NCBI RefSeq assembly: GCF_010548305.1
Contig: NZ_JAAGLV010000019.1
Location: 1 to 64,000 of the forward strand
Direction: 5' to 3'
From: Streptomyces sp. SID13031
GTDB lineage: Bacteria > Actinomycetota > Actinomycetes > Propionibacteriales > Kribbellaceae
DNA: 64,000 bases
A program made the translations under genes and the position numbers. Under the pieces are notes generated by a model. It had not been told where the DNA came from. It searched no databases and saw nothing but the letters and a program-made list of their open reading frames with translations. Below, one piece after another: positions 61,622 through 64,000 of the stretch (within the stretch, counting starts at the first letter, position 1; every line of letters begins with the position of its first letter).

Positions 61622-62911
61622 TCAGTCCCGCAGCTCGCGTTTGTGGTCGTCGCCTCGCAGCGTCAGCAGGGCGACCACCGACACGGCGCAGGTGGCGACC
61701 ACGTAGTACGCCGGGATGTCGACGTTCTTGGTGCGCTTGATGAGTTCCGTGATGATCAGGCCGGCCGAACCCGAGAAGACGGCGTTCGACAGCGAGTAGG
61801 CCAGCCCGAGGCCGGTGTAGCGGGCTCTGGTGGGAAACATCTCTGCCAGCATGGCCGGTCCCGGCCCGGCCATCAACCCGACCACGAGTCCCGCCGCGAA
61901 GACCGCGCCCCCCTTGGCCGCATTCGAGCTCTCCGCATCCTGCAGCAGATTCATCAGCGGGAACGCCAGTACTACGACGAGCGCCGCGCCGGTCGCCATC
62001 ACCGGGCGGCGCCCGATCCGGTCACTCAGCCAACCGGCCGGCATGATCGAGACGGCGAACCCCAGGTTGGCCAGCACGGTCGCCACCAGCGCCTGCTGGA
62101 AGGTCGCGTGCAACGTCGCCTGCAGATAGGACGGCATCACGACGAGGAAGGTGTACCCGGCCGCGGACCAGCCCATCAGCCGGCCGATGCCGAGCGCGAT
62201 CGCCTTGGCCACCTCAACCCTGTCAGCCGCCGGCTGCTCCTCCCGCTGGACCTTGGCGAAACTCGGCGTCTCCTCCAGCCTGAGCCGCAACCACAGCGCG
62301 ACCAGGCCGAGCGGGAGCGCAAGCAGGAACGGCACCCGCCAGCCCCAGTCGGTCAGCGCCTCCTTGCTCAGTACGGTCGCCAGGACCGCCGCGAGCCCAG
62401 CACCGACGAGCAGCCCGAGCGCGACGGTGAACGACTGCCAGGCGCCGTACAGGCCGCGCTTATTCTTCGGCGCGAACTCGGTCATGATCGACACCGCTCC
62501 GCCGAACTCGCCACCGGCCGACAACCCCTGCAGCGCCCGTACCAAGGTCAGCAGCCACGGCGCCGCGGCCCCGACGGTCGCGTACGTCGGCAGCAGGCCG
62601 ATCAGCGTGGTTGAAGCCGTCATCAGCAGCAGTACGAGGATCAGCGTCGGACGCCGGCCGATCCGGTCGCCGAGCCGGCCGAAGACCGCGGCGCCGATCG
62701 GGCGGAAGAAGAACGCGAGCGCGAACGAGGCGTAGGTCTTGATCAGGCTCTCGGAGTCGCTGGTCGAGGTACTGCTGAAGAAGTTCGCCGCGATCACCGT
62801 CGCGAAGAAGCCATAGGCGCCGAACTCGTACCATTCGACGAAGTTGCCGACCGTGCCGGCGACCAGCGACCTGCGGGTCCGCCGGGCGTCAACTGTCGTA
62901 GCAGTGCTCAT
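61622..62911 (-). CDS. MHS-family major facilitator transporter
   Basis: The 429-residue protein has about 12 membrane helices and the MHS features: GNFVEWYEFGAYGFF near the start, FGRLGDRIGRRPTL between helices 2 and 3, and GYTFLVVMPSYL. MHS members are proton symporters for compounds such as citrate, proline or shikimate. Being upstream of anmK suggests an amino sugar or muropeptide fragment as substrate, but this is inference. ATG at 62911. Confidence 0.88.
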   Translation of the reverse strand: MSTATTVDARRTRRSLVAGTVGNFVEWYEFGAYGFFATVIAANFFSSTSTSDSESLIKTYASFALAFFFRPIGAAVFGRLGDRIGRRPTLILVLLLMTASTTLIGLLPTYATVGAAAPWLLTLVRALQGLSAGGEFGGAVSIMTEFAPKNKRGLYGAWQSFTVALGLLVGAGLAAVLATVLSKEALTDWGWRVPFLLALPLGLVALWLRLRLEETPSFAKVQREEQPAADRVEVAKAIALGIGRLMGWSAAGYTFLVVMPSYLQATLHATFQQALVATVLANLGFAVSIMPAGWLSDRIGRRPVMATGAALVVVLAFPLMNLLQDAESSNAAKGGAVFAAGLVVGLMAGPGPAMLAEMFPTRARYTGLGLAYSLSNAVFSGSAGLIITELIKRTKNVDIPAYYVVATCAVSVVALLTLRGDDHKRELRD

Positions 62912-63079
62912 CTGCTCCTCTTCTCACCTCGCCCCCGAAACTTTCCTCCCGCCAACCGGTCTATCTTCGTCTATGAGTTCCCATTCGCGCGAGTAGCCGC
63001 CTCGCCCCGCTGCGCCGAGCGACCGTCGTCACTGTCAGCTCCGATCCCTTGACACAACGTCCCGACCGGTCGAGGATCG

Positions 63080-63156
63080 ATCGCTATACCGGTTTATCTT
63101 CGGCTGTTCCCGCCTGTTCAGTCAGGCGGGAACAGCCGCTTAACCGGTATAGCGAT
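63080..63156 (+). repeat. Composite hairpin: nested 15-bp and 16-bp inverted repeats
   Basis: The outer stem ATCGCTATACCGGTT (63080-63094) pairs with 63142-63156; the inner stem CGGCTGTTCCCGCCTG (63101-63116) pairs with 63123-63138 around the hexaloop TTCAGT. All pairs are perfect. It ends 29 bases before the EndoH-like start. A partial copy, ACCGGTCTATCTTCGTCTAT, lies at about 62957-62976. Confidence 0.9.
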
Positions 63157-63185
63157 CTTCCGCCCTCTTGATCTGGAGTTGGTCG

Positions 63186-64000
63186 ATGAGTCCCGCAAAC
63201 ATCAGCAGAAGAACCCTCTTGTCCGGCCTGGCCGCGACGGGTGCCGTCGCCGCCACCGGCGCGGCACTGCCCGCCGACGCCGTGACGGCGCGTGACTGCC
63301 GCGCGGCAGCCAAGACCGGTCCGGTCACGGTCGCCTACGTCGAAGTGAACGACCACAGCATGCTGAGCGCCGGCAAGTACACGCTGACGAACGGCGGTGC
63401 GCAGGTGATCGACGTCGCGGTGATCTTCGCGGCGAACATCAACTACAACACGACGACCAAGAAGGCCTATCTGTTCTTCAACCCTCAGGTGACGAACGTG
63501 CTGAACAACGTCGCCACCCAGGTCCGCCCGTTGCAGCAGAAAGGCATCAAGGTTCTGCTGTCGATCCTCGGTAACCACCAGGGTGCCGGCTTCGCCAACT
63601 TCCCGACCAAGGCGGCTGCCGAGGCGTTCGCGACCGAGCTGGCCGACGCGGTCAACCGCTACGCCCTGGACGGCATCGACTTCGACGACGAGTACGTCGA
63701 GTACGGCAACAACGGCACCGGCCAGCCGAACGCAGACTCGTTCATCTGGCTGGTCCAGGCACTCCGCGCCAAGCTGCCGAACAAGCTCATCACCTTGTAC
63801 GACATCGGTCCGGCATCCGACCGGCTGGTGAGCGGCAGCCAGAGCATCCGGGAGACCTTCAACTACGCCTGGAACCCGTACTACGGCAGCTGGGGCGTTC
63901 CGAGCGGCCCGAGCTCCAAGTCCAAGCTCTCCCCCGCCGCCATTTCGTACACCGCCACGAGCCAGAGCACCGCGACGAGCCTCGCCCAGCGCACGGTGTC
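63186..64000 (+). CDS. Secreted EndoH-like endo-beta-N-acetylglucosaminidase (GH18), partial
   Basis: The open frame begins MSPANISRRTLLSGLAATGA, a Tat-type signal, and runs off the right edge. The GH18 catalytic motif DGIDFDDEYVEYGNNGTG (DxxDxDxE, about residues 163-180) matches Streptomyces EndoH closely, as do AWNPYYGSWGVP and the LSPAAISYT region. EndoH-type enzymes cut the chitobiose core of high-mannose N-glycans outside the cell. Nearby AnmK and transporter genes suggest a glycan-salvage role. ATG 63186 follows GGAGTTGG; about 270 residues are visible, so perhaps only the C-terminal part is missing. Confidence 0.93.
   Translation, partial: MSPANISRRTLLSGLAATGAVAATGAALPADAVTARDCRAAAKTGPVTVAYVEVNDHSMLSAGKYTLTNGGAQVIDVAVIFAANINYNTTTKKAYLFFNPQVTNVLNNVATQVRPLQQKGIKVLLSILGNHQGAGFANFPTKAAAEAFATELADAVNRYALDGIDFDDEYVEYGNNGTGQPNADSFIWLVQALRAKLPNKLITLYDIGPASDRLVSGSQSIRETFNYAWNPYYGSWGVPSGPSSKSKLSPAAISYTATSQSTATSLAQRTV

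Overview
The window is about 64 kb of high-GC actinobacterial chromosome. The 5' end of a 16S rRNA gene at the left edge, the gene content (KdpFABCDE, C- ribosomal protein paralogs, EtfD-like oxidoreductase, dCTP deaminase, many GTG starts) and the codon usage fit a soil actinomycete of the Kribbella/Nocardioides type. The genus is an inference; no search was run.

Layout. 1-650: 5' end of a leftward rrn operon with its promoter. 659-2673: a divergent zinc-sparing cassette (C- S14 and L33 leftward; a CobW-like protein and C- L31 rightward) around a Zur-box-like palindrome. 2.8-6.1 kb: a MIO-lyase homologue with an altered active-site triad, a toroid-repeat protein and an alpha/beta hydrolase. 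6.1-15.1 kb: a leftward kdp operon for high-affinity K+ uptake, opening with an untracked 27-residue membrane ORF, closing with corA, and preceded by four phased direct repeats that look like a KdpE site. 15.2-19.4 kb: an acidic protein, a secreted beta-propeller protein, a MarR-GNAT fusion, a prim-pol-like protein and a methyltransferase. 19.8-22.5 kb: an amidohydrolase/cysteine dioxygenase pair under a divergent LacI regulator with two perfect operators. 22.6-26.2 kb: a GAF-winged-helix regulator divergent from an aldehyde dehydrogenase and a DUF779 protein. 27-31 kb: a membrane protein and a large secreted M36 metalloprotease.

31.26-34.78 kb is a decayed integrative element in the 3' end of tRNA-Gly(CCC): a 44-bp tRNA-derived direct repeat flanks it, an integrase pseudogene lies next to the tRNA, and the cargo includes an HNH-nuclease/glycine-rich protein of the kind seen in bacterial immune effectors. 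35-50.9 kb returns to ordinary chromosome: MarR, dcd, lipoproteins, a ribbon-helix-helix protein with a collagen-like tail beside DUF4097 proteins, SDRs, EtfD-like oxidoreductase, a secreted protein-arginine deiminase and a PL8 polysaccharide lyase.

50.9-54.9 kb is the best candidate for an undescribed system: a compact, visibly less GC-rich operon with its own TATAAT promoter, encoding a HIT-family nucleotide protein, a four-helix membrane protein and an unusual fusion of a PEP-synthase-like ATP-grasp region with a MazG-like nucleotide pyrophosphohydrolase. The right end (54.9-64 kb) has a membrane/lipoprotein-like fusion with a TetR regulator and palindrome, a MerR-sliding-clamp fusion, a small P-loop kinase, an alpha/beta hydrolase, and a glycan-salvage group (AnmK, an MHS-type transporter and an EndoH-like GH18 enzyme cut by the window edge) with a large composite hairpin before the EndoH gene.
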